A DNA stretch of 64,000 nucleotides from Serratia nevei (GCF_037948395.1 NZ_CP149940.1:4526001-4590000), one strand, 5' to 3'. Shown: positions 10,664 to 19,191, numbered from the stretch's first letter. Notes: generated by a model from the sequence alone, not told the origin. A program made the numbers and translations.

Positions 10664-11191
10664 ATGAAACAAAGTAATACTGACAACCGGCGTTTACGAA
10701 TAAAGGAAAGTAACGACATCCTGAAGCAAAGAGTGCGAGTTAAAGCTCGCCAGCGCAACCATGAGAGTTATTGCTTGCCGACGATTCTGTCACATCTTCC
10801 TCCAATGCCACTCTATATGGCCGTAGCACATTACGCTTTGCTGAAGCGTGTGCCTGTATCGCGTCAAACTATCAGTGCTGAGTTTTGTATCAGCACACGA
10901 CGAGCACTTGAAGTGCTCCGCTACTTGTTCAATGCCCAAAAGGGAGTGATGTGTTCACGTTTAGCACCATTGCTAAAGGGAGATAAACAAGGGTATCGCA
11001 TTCGGGTGCATGCAATATCCTCGAAGATTGACTTACCGGCCAATGAGGTCAACGCTGCCTTCAACCCAAGATCCTGTGAGACATCGCGTGGGCTGGAGAG
11101 CAGAATTAATAAATCTCGCGATCCTCGAGATGAGAGACACACATATCAGGATATGCGCCGCTGGTTTTTGCAACGACCAAACGTGGAGTGA
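10664..11191 (+). CDS. CaiF/GrlA-family transcriptional regulator (copy 1)
   Basis: Predicted 175 residues from the ATG at 10664, which has AGAGGAAT before it; an upstream in-frame GTG at 10577 has no good ribosome site. The central domain (LPPMPLYMAVAHYALLKR, then STRRALEVLRYL) is a winged-helix-type DNA-binding region of the CaiF/GrlA family; the C-terminus MRRWFLQRPN is shared with the paralogue at 15002. Family members activate virulence or metabolic operons, GrlA of the LEE island being the best known. It stands 180 bp before a LuxR-like gene on the same strand. Likely targets are the fimbrial operon or nearby surface genes; no direct evidence. Confidence 0.82.
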   Translation: MKQSNTDNRRLRIKESNDILKQRVRVKARQRNHESYCLPTILSHLPPMPLYMAVAHYALLKRVPVSRQTISAEFCISTRRALEVLRYLFNAQKGVMCSRLAPLLKGDKQGYRIRVHAISSKIDLPANEVNAAFNPRSCETSRGLESRINKSRDPRDERHTYQDMRRWFLQRPNVE

Positions 11192-11371
11192 TGCGTTCTC
11201 AGGCGTATATAGGCAGCTTAACCACAGGGTTGCACTGTGGAAAGTAGGGACACTCTCAGGTGAAAGTGTTCAGAGGGTCAAGCTGATTTTGCCTGAGAGC
11301 CTATATCTGTGAGCGTGAAAGTAAAGTATAGAGGGTCGAAGAGATGGCGCTGCTAAAGGAGGCGTTGTTGA

Positions 11372-12118
11372 GTGAATAGCAACGATTTCGAACAATGTGA
11401 GGAAGTTTTAATGGAAGTGTATCTGCAGACCCCAGAAGATAAAACGGAAATACCGCGTAATTACGTTGAGACGAGCGATGAAGAGGCATTCCCTGGCGCT
11501 TGCTGGCAGGTGACGATAGTTGATGCGTGTTACTTTGGCCGCGAAGGAATGAAGGAAGCCATGCACAATCACCCTGCCGTGGCGCTAGTGGTAGCTAAAG
11601 AGACGCTGACAGAGGTGTTATCGATGCTGGTAGCCCATCCCGGGATGACTTCATCGCCCTCGAGTCTGGTGCTCCGCTTGCCCAAGCCAGCGCAAGAGGC
11701 TCTGCCGGTGTTACTGCAATTAGGAAGCTACCCTATGGCACGGTTTACCCGTGTGGTAGTGGTATCGAATGCAGCACTTGATATTGTACGCCAGACGCTG
11801 GCACATATCGAGATGTGCAGCTCAGTGCGGGTAATAGGGCCGAGATGTTCGTTGTCAATGTTGTACCAGACTGCCATACCCACAATGAGTGAGATAGGCA
11901 ACATAGATGAGGTTTTATATCGTGAGCCGCACAATGTATTGTCTCAACGAGAACGGGATGTGTTGAGCAATACTCTGCATGGGATGCCAATTTACATGCA
12001 GGCTCGCCAGGCGCGGGTCAGTGCCAAAACCATTTATTCGCAACGTACTCGTGCATTATTGAAATTGGGTGTTCCCGATGTCCTGACTTTATTACGCCAG
12101 TTTAAGCCGGTGTTCTGA
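11372..12118 (+). CDS. LuxR-type regulator with receiver-like N-terminus (copy 1)
   Basis: Predicted 248 residues beginning at GTG 11372, with AAGGAGG 10 bases upstream. The last ~60 residues form a LuxR-type helix-turn-helix (LSQRERDVLSNTL, then VSAKTIYSQRTRALLKLGV). The N-terminal ~150 residues (VTIVDACYFGREGMKEAM) look like a degenerate receiver of the RcsB/FimZ type without an obvious phosphorylation Asp arrangement. A paralogue lies at 13736-14506 in opposite orientation. Such proteins often control fimbriae or capsule. Its pairing with a CaiF-like gene occurs twice here, suggesting they act together. Confidence 0.8.
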   Translation: MNSNDFEQCEEVLMEVYLQTPEDKTEIPRNYVETSDEEAFPGACWQVTIVDACYFGREGMKEAMHNHPAVALVVAKETLTEVLSMLVAHPGMTSSPSSLVLRLPKPAQEALPVLLQLGSYPMARFTRVVVVSNAALDIVRQTLAHIEMCSSVRVIGPRCSLSMLYQTAIPTMSEIGNIDEVLYREPHNVLSQRERDVLSNTLHGMPIYMQARQARVSAKTIYSQRTRALLKLGVPDVLTLLRQFKPVF

Positions 12119-12288
12119 TTAGAATGTCAGGTGAGATCACTATGCCGGGACAGGTTGAGGGGATAAAGAGAAAAACCAAATAAGGGACAATGAGCCACAT
12201 CCTTATGATGCGTTACATGACGGGTGCATGACTACTGATTGTATAGCGATATTTTTATCTGATGTTGATAACTCTATTATGGTGATTT

Positions 12289-12732
12289 ATGACTAAAAGG
12301 CACCTGTTATTACTTACCTGTATCCTCCCCTCTGTGCTTTATGGTGCTGACAATCGCTCTAAAAGTTATACTATCAATTCAGACAAGCAATTAGTGCTTG
12401 CTAATGGTGACGTGCAGGCCATTGGAAATGTCCACATTGTCAATGGCGATATGGTGATAGATGCCGAACGTGCAACATACCATCAGGCCGATCCAAACAA
12501 TATCTTTATTACCGCAAGCGGTTCCCCTATAACGTATCGAGGAAAGCTCGAAGATGGCTCCCCATTTACCGGCAGATCAAAGCACCTCAGGCACATGATA
12601 AAAAAGGGCACTTTAACACTTAGCGACGATGCATTTGTTCGTAATAACAACAACACGCTTGCTGCAGCAAGAATTGATTTAATATTAACACGAAGAAACT
12701 TGTGGCCTCCAGCCAACTGGGGAAGCGAGTAA
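12289..12732 (+). CDS. LptA-like (OstA-domain) periplasmic protein
   Basis: Predicted 147 residues with a signal peptide (MTKRHLLLLTCILPSVLYG, then ADN). The mature part shows the LptA/OstA repeat style: LANGDVQAIGNVHIVNGDMV, AERATYHQ, and SGSPITYRGKLEDGSPFTG. LptA bridges lipopolysaccharide from inner to outer membrane; chromosomal LptA is about 185 residues, so this one lacks part of the C-terminus and is probably a paralogue, not the essential copy, which normally sits between lptC and lptB. Here it stands alone after the LuxR-like gene in an accessory region. It could modify LPS transport or bind lipid in the periplasm. Confidence 0.75.
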   Translation: MTKRHLLLLTCILPSVLYGADNRSKSYTINSDKQLVLANGDVQAIGNVHIVNGDMVIDAERATYHQADPNNIFITASGSPITYRGKLEDGSPFTGRSKHLRHMIKKGTLTLSDDAFVRNNNNTLAAARIDLILTRRNLWPPANWGSE

Positions 12733-12795
12733 CGAGCATCATTTACCCTGATGCGATCCCTGCAAAAAAGTAACCTCCAATAATTCCTTGGTAAT

Positions 12796-13176
12796 TTACC
12801 ATTCATACCCCATCTGTATGTTGCATTCAGGATCCTGATTGGTAGAATACGGATCGGTTTGGCGAAGGCGATCCGTTTTCTTTACTGGTGCATTAAACCG
12901 ATTGTTTCTGGGTGGTGATAATGGCCGGGTACATCCCTGATGTTCACATTCCGTTTCGATTCTAAATCCCCCCTTCTTTTCTGAGCGCTGATTTTCCCGC
13001 CACTTATCATCTGGCACTGATTTTGATTCTTCAGGTATTCTCGGCGCTGTCGGCGTTTGAAGCCTATCCGGCTCCGGAGCCTTATACTCAAGCTCCAGCG
13101 CATTGACCGGCACAACAAAAGCCGCTGTGCCCAATAACATTGCGCCACCCGATAATGCTTTCAAGACCCATTTCAT
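12796..13176 (-). CDS. Secreted proline-rich protein of unknown function
   Basis: Predicted 126 residues. A signal peptide is evident (MKWVLKALSGGAMLLGTAAF, cleavage near VNALE). The mature part is polar and Pro/Arg-rich with four cysteines (ECEHQGC, then PECNIQ), which could form disulfides in the periplasm. I do not recognise the family. It converges with the LptA-like gene and is followed upstream by another small secreted protein gene on the same strand, suggesting a small operon of exported proteins. Confidence 0.6.
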   Translation of the reverse strand: MKWVLKALSGGAMLLGTAAFVVPVNALELEYKAPEPDRLQTPTAPRIPEESKSVPDDKWRENQRSEKKGGFRIETECEHQGCTRPLSPPRNNRFNAPVKKTDRLRQTDPYSTNQDPECNIQMGYEW

Positions 13177-13259
13177 TGTGACCTCTCGGGAAATGTCGGA
13201 AAGTCTCTGAAACGCTCATATCTTTCATGAGCTGAGTAGATTAAACGTCATTGGCACTC

Positions 13260-13288
13260 ACGGTTATCCTCCGCGGGAGGATAACCGT
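13260..13288. repeat. 13-bp perfect hairpin after small secreted protein gene
   Basis: ACGGTTATCCTCC (13260-13272) pairs with 13276-13288 across a 3-base GCG loop, 9 bp after the stop of the minus-strand gene at 13298. There is no T-run, so it may be an RNA-stabilising 3' hairpin or a weak terminator. Confidence 0.7.
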
Positions 13289-13297
13289 TATCGCTAG

Positions 13298-13501
13298 TTA
13301 AAATTTATAGTTGGTATAACGACACACCATTTTGGTTTTGGTTGCACTGACACGCTCCACCTTGCACTGCTTCTGGAAGCTGATTTTGGCAGCGTTGACC
13401 ACAGCAACAGCATCGCCACCGTGCTCCTGCGCCGAAGCCATACCGCACACGCTCATCAGCGCCACGCCCATCAATGCACCCATCAATTTATTACTTTTCA
13501 T
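13298..13501 (-). CDS. Small secreted protein of unknown function
   Basis: Predicted 67 residues from the ATG at 13501, which has CAGGAGTG before it; the frame could extend to 13525 but without a ribosome site. The first ~22 residues are a signal peptide (MKSNKLMGALMGVALMS, ending GMASA). The mature ~45 residues contain two cysteines (QKQCKVERV and MVCRYTN), a likely disulfide pair. The family is not recognised. It could be a periplasmic or secreted accessory to the neighbouring surface genes. Confidence 0.65.
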   Translation of the reverse strand: MKSNKLMGALMGVALMSVCGMASAQEHGGDAVAVVNAAKISFQKQCKVERVSATKTKMVCRYTNYKF

Positions 13502-13735
13502 CGTTATCACTCCTGTGACATCCATTTTAAATAAGCCACCCTGTGACCACGCTTTTCCTGGCAGCGAATCGCTGCCTGACGGAATTCCTCAATGTCCCTT
13601 TCATTCCCTTCAGCTATTCACCGATAAATACCCTCACGAACATCCGTAGATGTCGAGAGAGTACTTCGCTCATATCTCGGACTAAAAAAACCACCACGAT
13701 ACCGCCTGCCATTGCCAAGAATGGCCCCCGCCCAC

Positions 13736-14506
13736 TCATCGCCAGCGCCGCCCGCGTGCGGCCAGTGGCATGTTCACGCCCGTACACAAGCCTCGCTTCG
13801 CCATATGCCCCTTACAACCAGGGACAAGAAGATTCAGCAGGGTGCGTATATCCTGTACTCCGAGCTTCATCAGCGCCCGAAATCGCTGACTGTATACGGT
13901 TTTCGGACTCACCTGGCGTAACCTGGCCTGCATCGGTACAGGCCAGAACTGCAGTGATTGACGCAGGGCATTCCTTTCGTGCTCAGTCAGGACCTGACTC
14001 AAGCACCAGCCTTCAGCCATCCATTTTTCCGGCGCAAACAGTACGGCATTACATAATGTCAACGGGGAAAGTCGCGCATCGACAACACGCGCATCAGCCA
14101 TGCCCATGATGGTCACCAGACGCTGTACGGCCACGGTATCGAACGGTGACAGCACCACGACCTGGTGATAACGTACAACGTCATGCTGCATCACCTCACT
14201 GAGCTGCAACAGGGTAATCAGCGCCTCACGCGCCAGGGAAGGCAACCGCACCACCAGACATCGAACTGTTCGCCCCTTGAACGCGTAGGGACGCGTTACA
14301 CGCAAGGCCTCGTCCAGTGAACTGGCGCCGACAACGCACTTCCTGCCCGCGGCAAAGGGGAGATGTTCCAATGCGAACTGTAACCCTGCTCGGCCATAAC
14401 AGCAGGCATCAACATGCACCACAAGCCAATCGGTCGCATCGTTAAACAGTGAATTGCCCGGCACGCCCCCCTCGGAAGGCTGCCGGTTATTTTGAATATC
14501 TACCAT
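13736..14506 (-). CDS. LuxR-type regulator with receiver-like N-terminus (copy 2)
   Basis: Predicted 256 residues. It shares with the 11372 gene the order and wording of its domains: a receiver-like N-terminus (VVHVDACCYGRAGLQFAL), the middle segment LVVRLPSLAREALITLLQL, and a C-terminal helix-turn-helix (LTEHERNALRQSL, then VSPKTVYSQRFRALMKLGV). It has about 24 extra C-terminal residues rich in Arg/Gly. It lies downstream of a CaiF-like gene with a small membrane-protein gene between them. This is a diverged duplicate of the left regulator module. Confidence 0.8.
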   Translation of the reverse strand: MVDIQNNRQPSEGGVPGNSLFNDATDWLVVHVDACCYGRAGLQFALEHLPFAAGRKCVVGASSLDEALRVTRPYAFKGRTVRCLVVRLPSLAREALITLLQLSEVMQHDVVRYHQVVVLSPFDTVAVQRLVTIMGMADARVVDARLSPLTLCNAVLFAPEKWMAEGWCLSQVLTEHERNALRQSLQFWPVPMQARLRQVSPKTVYSQRFRALMKLGVQDIRTLLNLLVPGCKGHMAKRGLCTGVNMPLAARGRRWR

Positions 14507-14568
14507 TGTCCACGCCCCTCACGCTTAGTGGCATACAATCAATACAATGTGTGGCACCATTCACCCCG

Positions 14569-14985
14569 TCACGGGAAAAGCAGCCAGTAAAGCCCTGCCC
14601 CCAACGTCACCATCCAGGCCGCCCCCAATGCCCCGCAAAACACCACCTCTCCCACTGAAGACAGCTCAGCACGGCGACCGGCATTAAACAACGCCACCAA
14701 AGCGGCCAGGCTCAGCAACAGAACCAGTGCATTCTGACTCTGTGGAGATACGGAAAAACCCGCCGTTCGACACCACCAGACCAAGGCCGCCAGCACGCCC
14801 CCGATACGTAGCGTCCCGCACACCCCATGACCACCACGCAGGAAGTGCCATGCCCAAAACGTGGATGCGGCCTGTGGTGGTGGGTACAAAGGGGGCAATA
14901 CCCACATTCCGCCAATCAGCAGTGCCGTGACACCCACCCACAGCATCAACAGCACCGTCAGTGCCACCAGAAGTGTCGTAAGCAC
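14569..14985 (-). CDS. Small multi-pass membrane protein
   Basis: Predicted 138 residues with about four hydrophobic segments (residues ~3-32, ~60-75, ~85-103, ~115-137). The family is not recognised. It starts 17 bp after the CaiF-like gene and lies 62 bp before the LuxR-like gene, so the three are probably one transcript. A membrane protein inserted between two regulators might act as a sensor, but nothing in the sequence proves that. A slightly longer frame in another phase (to 15001) was judged a shadow. Confidence 0.6.
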   Translation of the reverse strand: MLTTLLVALTVLLMLWVGVTALLIGGMWVLPPLYPPPQAASTFWAWHFLRGGHGVCGTLRIGGVLAALVWWCRTAGFSVSPQSQNALVLLLSLAALVALFNAGRRAELSSVGEVVFCGALGAAWMVTLGAGLYWLLFP

Positions 14986-15001
14986 ATCCCGCCTCTCTCA
15001 T

Positions 15002-15547
15002 TCACTGCTCGTCGGTATTCGGGCGGCGTAAGAACCAACGCCGCAAGGACTGATGTGCCAACTCGTCACTCAAGCGAGGGCGTCGGCGTGCCTGCCCCCT
15101 TCTGCCGCGAGAAGCCGGAACAACCTCAGCCTTAGGGCGATGACTGTCCTCCGCCGTTTCCTTGCGCATTCCCACAAAACTTTTCTGGGGTTCACCAATG
15201 GCGTCAATGCGCAGGCGGTAACCCTTGCCAAACTCGCCCGGATGCAAGGGAACCCGTTCACAGGCCACGCAGGTTTTTCCACTGGCCAGATAACGCATCA
15301 CCTCCAGAGCTCTGCGTGTATCCAGCCCAAATGCCTGAGCCACCTCTAACCGCGACAAAGGGGCACGCTTTAACATCCCCAGATAAGCGACAGCCAAATA
15401 CAGCGGCATTGCCGGCAAATGCGCCAAACTCGGCGGCAAGTCATACCCCCCATGATTGCTTTGTTGTGCGCGCACCCGTATCCGTGGGGTGCTTTCCGCG
15501 CCAGAGCGAGAGCAATGCGCCTTTTTAATGTCATTGGGTGTTTTCAT
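15002..15547 (-). CDS. CaiF/GrlA-family transcriptional regulator (copy 2)
   Basis: Predicted 181 residues; the ATG at 15547 follows GGGGGATAA. Clear paralogue of the 10664 gene: LPAMPLYLAVAYLGMLKR, DTRRALEVMRYL and LRRWFLRRPN correspond to the same segments there. Extra residues before the C-terminus are basic (RGRRGQARRRPR). It heads a leftward unit with the membrane protein and LuxR-like genes, mirroring the CaiF-LuxR order at 10664-12118. It probably activates surface or fimbrial genes of this island. Confidence 0.82.
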   Translation of the reverse strand: MKTPNDIKKAHCSRSGAESTPRIRVRAQQSNHGGYDLPPSLAHLPAMPLYLAVAYLGMLKRAPLSRLEVAQAFGLDTRRALEVMRYLASGKTCVACERVPLHPGEFGKGYRLRIDAIGEPQKSFVGMRKETAEDSHRPKAEVVPASRGRRGQARRRPRLSDELAHQSLRRWFLRRPNTDEQ

Positions 15548-15677
15548 TTATCCCCCGCCGGGTGCCTTGTCATTATCACGTCATGGTGTAACCGCCTTAT
15601 GCCAATCTTTTCACAGAAGGCACAAAACAGACGCGATACAAACCCTAGGTATTTAGGTCGTACTCACTTGATAATTA

Positions 15678-16106
15678 TCAGCGGTGGATGCCACGTGCTG
15701 CCCCATTAAATTTTGGCACGACCTCATCAACATCACTGTAATAGGTGACCTGCCGAGAAATAACATCCACCGAATAGGCAGACACGCCTGCCAACCAAAG
15801 TACAAGTACGTATTGGCGAAAGTTTTTGACGGACACCTTATTCACATCATGCAAAAGATACACGGCATGCGCATCAAACGACTTTCGCCCATTACTTCTC
15901 GCCAGCCATACCGGTGCATCTATTTTTACCACTCCTCGGCATGTTTCATACACGCGTCGCGCAGGTAGCAAAAAATGAATGCAGTTAATAACACCTGCCC
16001 GATAAAACATGTCAACATAATAAGGAAACTCATCTTTCCTTAAGTCCATATGCATAACAGCGGTCATCATGGACAAATCAACACCCTGCCCATCATTCAA
16101 CACCAC
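15678..16106 (-). CDS. Hypothetical protein near regulator module
   Basis: Predicted 142 residues; family not recognised. The sequence is of plausible composition (MDLRKDEFPYYVDMFYRAG, then ARRVYETCRGVVKID) and has one hydrophobic stretch near residues 100-118 (RQYVLVLWLAGVSAYSVDV) that could be a membrane anchor. There is no signal peptide. The start is uncertain: methionines at residues 13, 14 and 18 are alternatives. It lies 130 bp upstream of the CaiF-like gene on the same strand. Confidence 0.5.
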   Translation of the reverse strand: MVLNDGQGVDLSMMTAVMHMDLRKDEFPYYVDMFYRAGVINCIHFLLPARRVYETCRGVVKIDAPVWLARSNGRKSFDAHAVYLLHDVNKVSVKNFRQYVLVLWLAGVSAYSVDVISRQVTYYSDVDEVVPKFNGAARGIHR

Positions 16107-16183
16107 ACATCCTTAATGAGTTAATCTCTAAACACAGTCACTCACAAGCACATCACGTGTGCGGTTAACAAAAAAGCATGCCA

Positions 16184-16300
16184 TTATCGTTTTTGACGAT
16201 GAAACGCATTTAACTTTCGACGTCTTGTTGCACTGCAATGTTTAAAAAAACAAAAGACGGCAAAAATCAACATCACACCAGCGATAATAACCTCCCACAT
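16184..16300 (-). CDS. Small membrane protein, 38 residues
   Basis: A short frame on the minus strand starts at ATG 16300 with GGGGGC four bases upstream and ends at TAA 16184. The product is one hydrophobic helix (MWEVIIAGVMLIFAVFCFF) followed by a basic tail (ATRRRKLNAFHRQKR), the classic layout of bacterial single-pass small proteins with the tail in the cytoplasm. It is too short for usual gene callers. It lies between the 142-residue hypothetical and the outer-membrane protein gene. Existence is inferred from layout and ribosome site; function unknown. Confidence 0.5.
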   Translation of the reverse strand: MWEVIIAGVMLIFAVFCFFKHCSATRRRKLNAFHRQKR

Positions 16301-16505
16301 AAAAGCCCCCTGGTACATTACTTACATCACAAGATGAAAGAATTAGAATTGTTATAAATCCAAAAGCACCAACACACCTGGTAAAAAAGGCGAACAGTTT
16401 ATTCCATCAAACCTTCACTCGAACAAGACAATACACTTTTCATATTTCGTATCACCCATTTCCAACAGCCGTCGCTCAATACCTTATTACGTATGAAAGA
16501 GCGCC

Positions 16506-17453
16506 TTATCGAAGATTGACAATAATAGACATGCCGGACCCTTTGTCGTTTTTCAGCCAGCCCGCGCCAACCCGAACTCGGTAGGCAGACCCGAAGACCC
16601 TGACCGGTACTTCTGCCGCCAACGCCGTTTCCGAAATAAAGCCAAAATCAATATCACGATAGCCTTTACCCCAAAATCCACCCGGTTGTTCCGACAGCAG
16701 TATGTCGACTGGGGTTGCCGCCACCTGAAAAGCCTGAGCGAAACGGTATTCCGCACGTAAAGACCAGGTACCGGTATCCGCCCCGGCCTTTACACTACCC
16801 CGTTCGCCACCCACCGGAAACAGCGCATGCCAGGACAAGCGTCCATCCAGTGTCAACGCATCCCCGTTCGCCCGACGATGCTGGTAGGTCATTCCGGTTG
16901 AGGGAGAGACCTGTAAGATGTCGCTTTTCGCACCCACCAATCCCAGATCTTTGAAGGCAGAGTAATCCTCCTGGCTCAAATTTCCTGACAAGCGAGAACG
17001 GCTCTTGAGTCTCAGTAAGCCAACACTCCCACCGAAATTCAGCGTCAGCGACGCATTGATTGCTTGCGAGAGATAACCACTGCCAACCAGCGAACTCACC
17101 GACCAACGCGGGGTCAGTAGCGACTGACTGTCATCGCTATAATCAATCGTCTCCACGCTGCGCACATCCAACCAGTTCACTTGCACCCGACTAACCCAAG
17201 ACAGGGTGTCTGTAAGCGGAAATGTGTCGAACTGCCAGGGCAAGGAGTATCGCGTGTATCTTATTTCTTCACTGCGAAACGAGGCGGCATTGATATCATC
17301 ACTGACCGACAGCAACGCCAGCTTGGTGTAAGCTCCGGCAAGCGCGTTATCGACAGCCTGAGCCTCTTTCGCCGCCAACATAACCCAGACGATGATGCCC
17401 AAATTGACCCACCGTGTACGACGTCTCATTGCATCCCTGCGCGACGTTGACAA
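16506..17453 (-). CDS. Outer-membrane beta-barrel, solitary autotransporter-barrel type
   Basis: Predicted 315 residues with an N-terminal signal/anchor (WVNLGIIVWVMLAAKEAQA). The rest alternates polar and hydrophobic residues in beta-strand style, with paired strands (SLTLNFGGSVGLLRLKSRS, WSLRAEYRFAQAFQV, VRVGAGWLKNDKGSGMSII) and ends in aromatic/hydrophobic-rich strands. This resembles the Omp_AT (solitary outer membrane autotransporter beta-barrel) family, a barrel without a passenger. Its start overlaps a small lipoprotein gene by 28 bp. Exact family is tentative; the outer-membrane barrel call is firmer. Confidence 0.65.
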   Translation of the reverse strand: MSTSRRDAMRRRTRWVNLGIIVWVMLAAKEAQAVDNALAGAYTKLALLSVSDDINAASFRSEEIRYTRYSLPWQFDTFPLTDTLSWVSRVQVNWLDVRSVETIDYSDDSQSLLTPRWSVSSLVGSGYLSQAINASLTLNFGGSVGLLRLKSRSRLSGNLSQEDYSAFKDLGLVGAKSDILQVSPSTGMTYQHRRANGDALTLDGRLSWHALFPVGGERGSVKAGADTGTWSLRAEYRFAQAFQVAATPVDILLSEQPGGFWGKGYRDIDFGFISETALAAEVPVRVFGSAYRVRVGAGWLKNDKGSGMSIIVNLR

Positions 17454-17605
17454 TGCTTGCGTGCAAGTTCACCCACCTCCGCGTCACACAACTGTAACCG
17501 GTTGGTATGCTCCTGTGGGCCCCTTCGCTCTACACGCCATTGCCCCTCATCAGCAACCCGGCATCCCACGAGCAGTGACGCCAGCATAAAGAGCAACGCA
17601 CGCAT
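17426..17605 (-). CDS. Small lipoprotein
   Basis: Predicted 59 residues from the ATG at 17605: MRALLFMLASLLVGC is a short lipoprotein signal with the lipobox LLVGC, cleaved before Cys-15. The mature part is charged (ADEGQWRVERRGPQEHTN, with a later Cys pair). The frame is open further upstream to 17680, but those residues do not look like a signal sequence. It overlaps the beta-barrel gene start by 28 bp, so the two are coupled; small lipoproteins often accompany barrel proteins in assembly or regulation. Confidence 0.6.
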   Translation of the reverse strand: MRALLFMLASLLVGCRVADEGQWRVERRGPQEHTNRLQLCDAEVGELARKHCQRRAGMQ

Positions 17606-17697
17606 CACGGCACGAGAGCTAATGCCGGTGATAGTTCCTGCTGAACTTCCATGTCCTCTTGATATCATCGCGAGCCTCAATCAATTCAGATTAGGGG

Positions 17698-18477
17698 CTA
17701 AAAATGGTAACGCACACCGGCGTGCAAGGTATGAAGTTGCACCTTGGTGTGCATATCACCCCGACCTTCGTTAATGCCATTTTGCGCAGTGTATGCTGTC
17801 TTGATATCTCCGGCATTGGTGAAGGTATAACCCATCTCAAGCGCCACATTGTCTGATGCAGCCCATGAAACACCCGCCCCCAGCGCCCAGGCCAGATTGG
17901 TCTTACGATTACTGAAATCGCCACTATTCAGTGCAATACCTGCCACATTACTGTTACTGGAAACTGTATTACGCACAAATGCAGCGCCAATGCCAGCCAT
18001 CAGATAAGGTGTGACAGCTCCCCCCAAGGTATAGTCATAATAGGTATTCACCATCAGTGTGCTTACCCGGGTTGATTGGCGTACATCGTTGGCGGTCGGC
18101 AGCGTAACACCACCACTCGTCTGCCCTCCCCAGTACCCCGTTGCCTGCGAGCTCGCTGAAAAGTCTTTATCGGATTTTCCAAAGTGCTGGAATGCCAACT
18201 CAACACGGACCGGCTGCTCCAGTTCGTTAGCAAAACGGTAGCCCAGGGCAATGCCCGGCGTGAATACCGTTTTTGACGCATTACCTAAATGCGAGGCGTC
18301 TACATCATAAGCAAGCTGACTCACCGTCGTGCCCGAGCTATTCAAGACGTTTTCCGACGAGCGGAATTGAGATACCCCGGCTTTTGCCGATAAATAAAAA
18401 CCGGAAGGCGTTGTTTCCGCCATCGCCCCAGCAGAAATCCCCGCCAGGAGTACGCCTGTCAGTACACGTATTTTCAT
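17698..18477 (-). CDS. Outer-membrane beta-barrel protein
   Basis: Predicted 259 residues with signal peptide MKIRVLTGVLLAGISAGAMA (cleavage before ETT). The mature protein has repeated amphipathic strands (GFYLSAKAGVSQF, TPGIALGYRF, VRVELAFQHFG, LMVNTYYDYT, PYLMAGIGAAFV, NLAWALGAGVSW, ALEMGYTF) and ends HTLHAGVRYHF, a C-terminal Phe signature for insertion by the BAM complex. It fits the small OmpA/Opacity-like barrel group (surface antigen). It follows the fimbrial operon, separated by a 12-bp hairpin, so may be an adjunct of it or a separate adhesin/invasin. Confidence 0.8.
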   Translation of the reverse strand: MKIRVLTGVLLAGISAGAMAETTPSGFYLSAKAGVSQFRSSENVLNSSGTTVSQLAYDVDASHLGNASKTVFTPGIALGYRFANELEQPVRVELAFQHFGKSDKDFSASSQATGYWGGQTSGGVTLPTANDVRQSTRVSTLMVNTYYDYTLGGAVTPYLMAGIGAAFVRNTVSSNSNVAGIALNSGDFSNRKTNLAWALGAGVSWAASDNVALEMGYTFTNAGDIKTAYTAQNGINEGRGDMHTKVQLHTLHAGVRYHF

Positions 18478-18504
18478 GGATTACTATCCTCACGTATTTA
18501 TTCC

Positions 18505-18542
18505 AATCACACCATCAAATACATTTCGCTGATGGTGTGATT
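18505..18542. repeat. 12-bp hairpin between fimbrial operon and OMP gene
   Basis: AATCACACCATC (18505-18516) pairs exactly with GATGGTGTGATT (18531-18542) across 14 bases. On the minus strand it follows the last fimbrial gene by about 80 bp. No strong T-run, so it may be a weak terminator or mRNA-stabilising structure. Confidence 0.65.
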
Positions 18543-18621
18543 ATTTAGCCATTGCCTGTCTTTAATGCAGAGGCTCATACTAGGGTCATTGCCATACAAT
18601 GAACCCGTCACTGATGACCTA

Positions 18622-19191
18622 TTAACTGTATTCCATCGTAAACGTGGCATCCGCATTAGCGGTACCGGCCCCAACAGCACTTCCACTGCCCGTTGCCGCG
18701 TATTGTGCGTAAAATTGCAATACGGCACTCGCCGCATTGGCCACCAAAGGGTAAAGCATGCTTTTTTGTCCCGGCAAGATCCGGTTGCGCTCTTTATCCA
18801 AAATCGCCACCCCCACCCCGGACGCCGTGCTGGCCGAATTCAGTTTGAACAATTGGCCGTTACCGTCTGATGTGCCGTTAAACGTCACCTTAACCCCCGA
18901 CGCGGCCGGACCGCATTTTTCCAGGTTAATCGTAAAGCTGACCAACGGGGTAAGCGACGTTGTTTCAGCAAATTGTTTTCTCGCCCAAGTGCCCATATTG
19001 ACAGTCTTATTAACTGAACCGGCACTGACCGTGCAGGTGTTGGACACGATGGTGGCACGCATATAAATATTCACTGCACCGACATCGGCCTGTACCGGCT
19101 GAACGCTAAACAGCACAGGCAATAACACCACACCAAGACAGCGCCCAGCCCCCCTCTTCAAGGAAGAGCCAAGTTTAAAATCAGCATTCAT
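18622..19191 (-). CDS. Fimbrial minor subunit (last gene of operon)
   Basis: Predicted 189 residues from the ATG at 19191. A signal peptide (...CLGVVLLPVLFSVQPVQA) is followed by a pilin domain: an N-terminal donor-strand region, CTVSAG and later EKCG cysteines that would form the pilin disulfide, and the C-terminal ADATFTMEYS with the penultimate Tyr seen in type 1-like pilins. The start lies 17 bp inside the adhesin's reading direction, just past its stop region (adhesin ends at 19208), so translation is probably linked. It resembles FimF/FimG-type adaptors, but in E. coli fim the adaptors precede the adhesin. Confidence 0.85.
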   Translation of the reverse strand: MNADFKLGSSLKRGAGRCLGVVLLPVLFSVQPVQADVGAVNIYMRATIVSNTCTVSAGSVNKTVNMGTWARKQFAETTSLTPLVSFTINLEKCGPAASGVKVTFNGTSDGNGQLFKLNSASTASGVGVAILDKERNRILPGQKSMLYPLVANAASAVLQFYAQYAATGSGSAVGAGTANADATFTMEYS

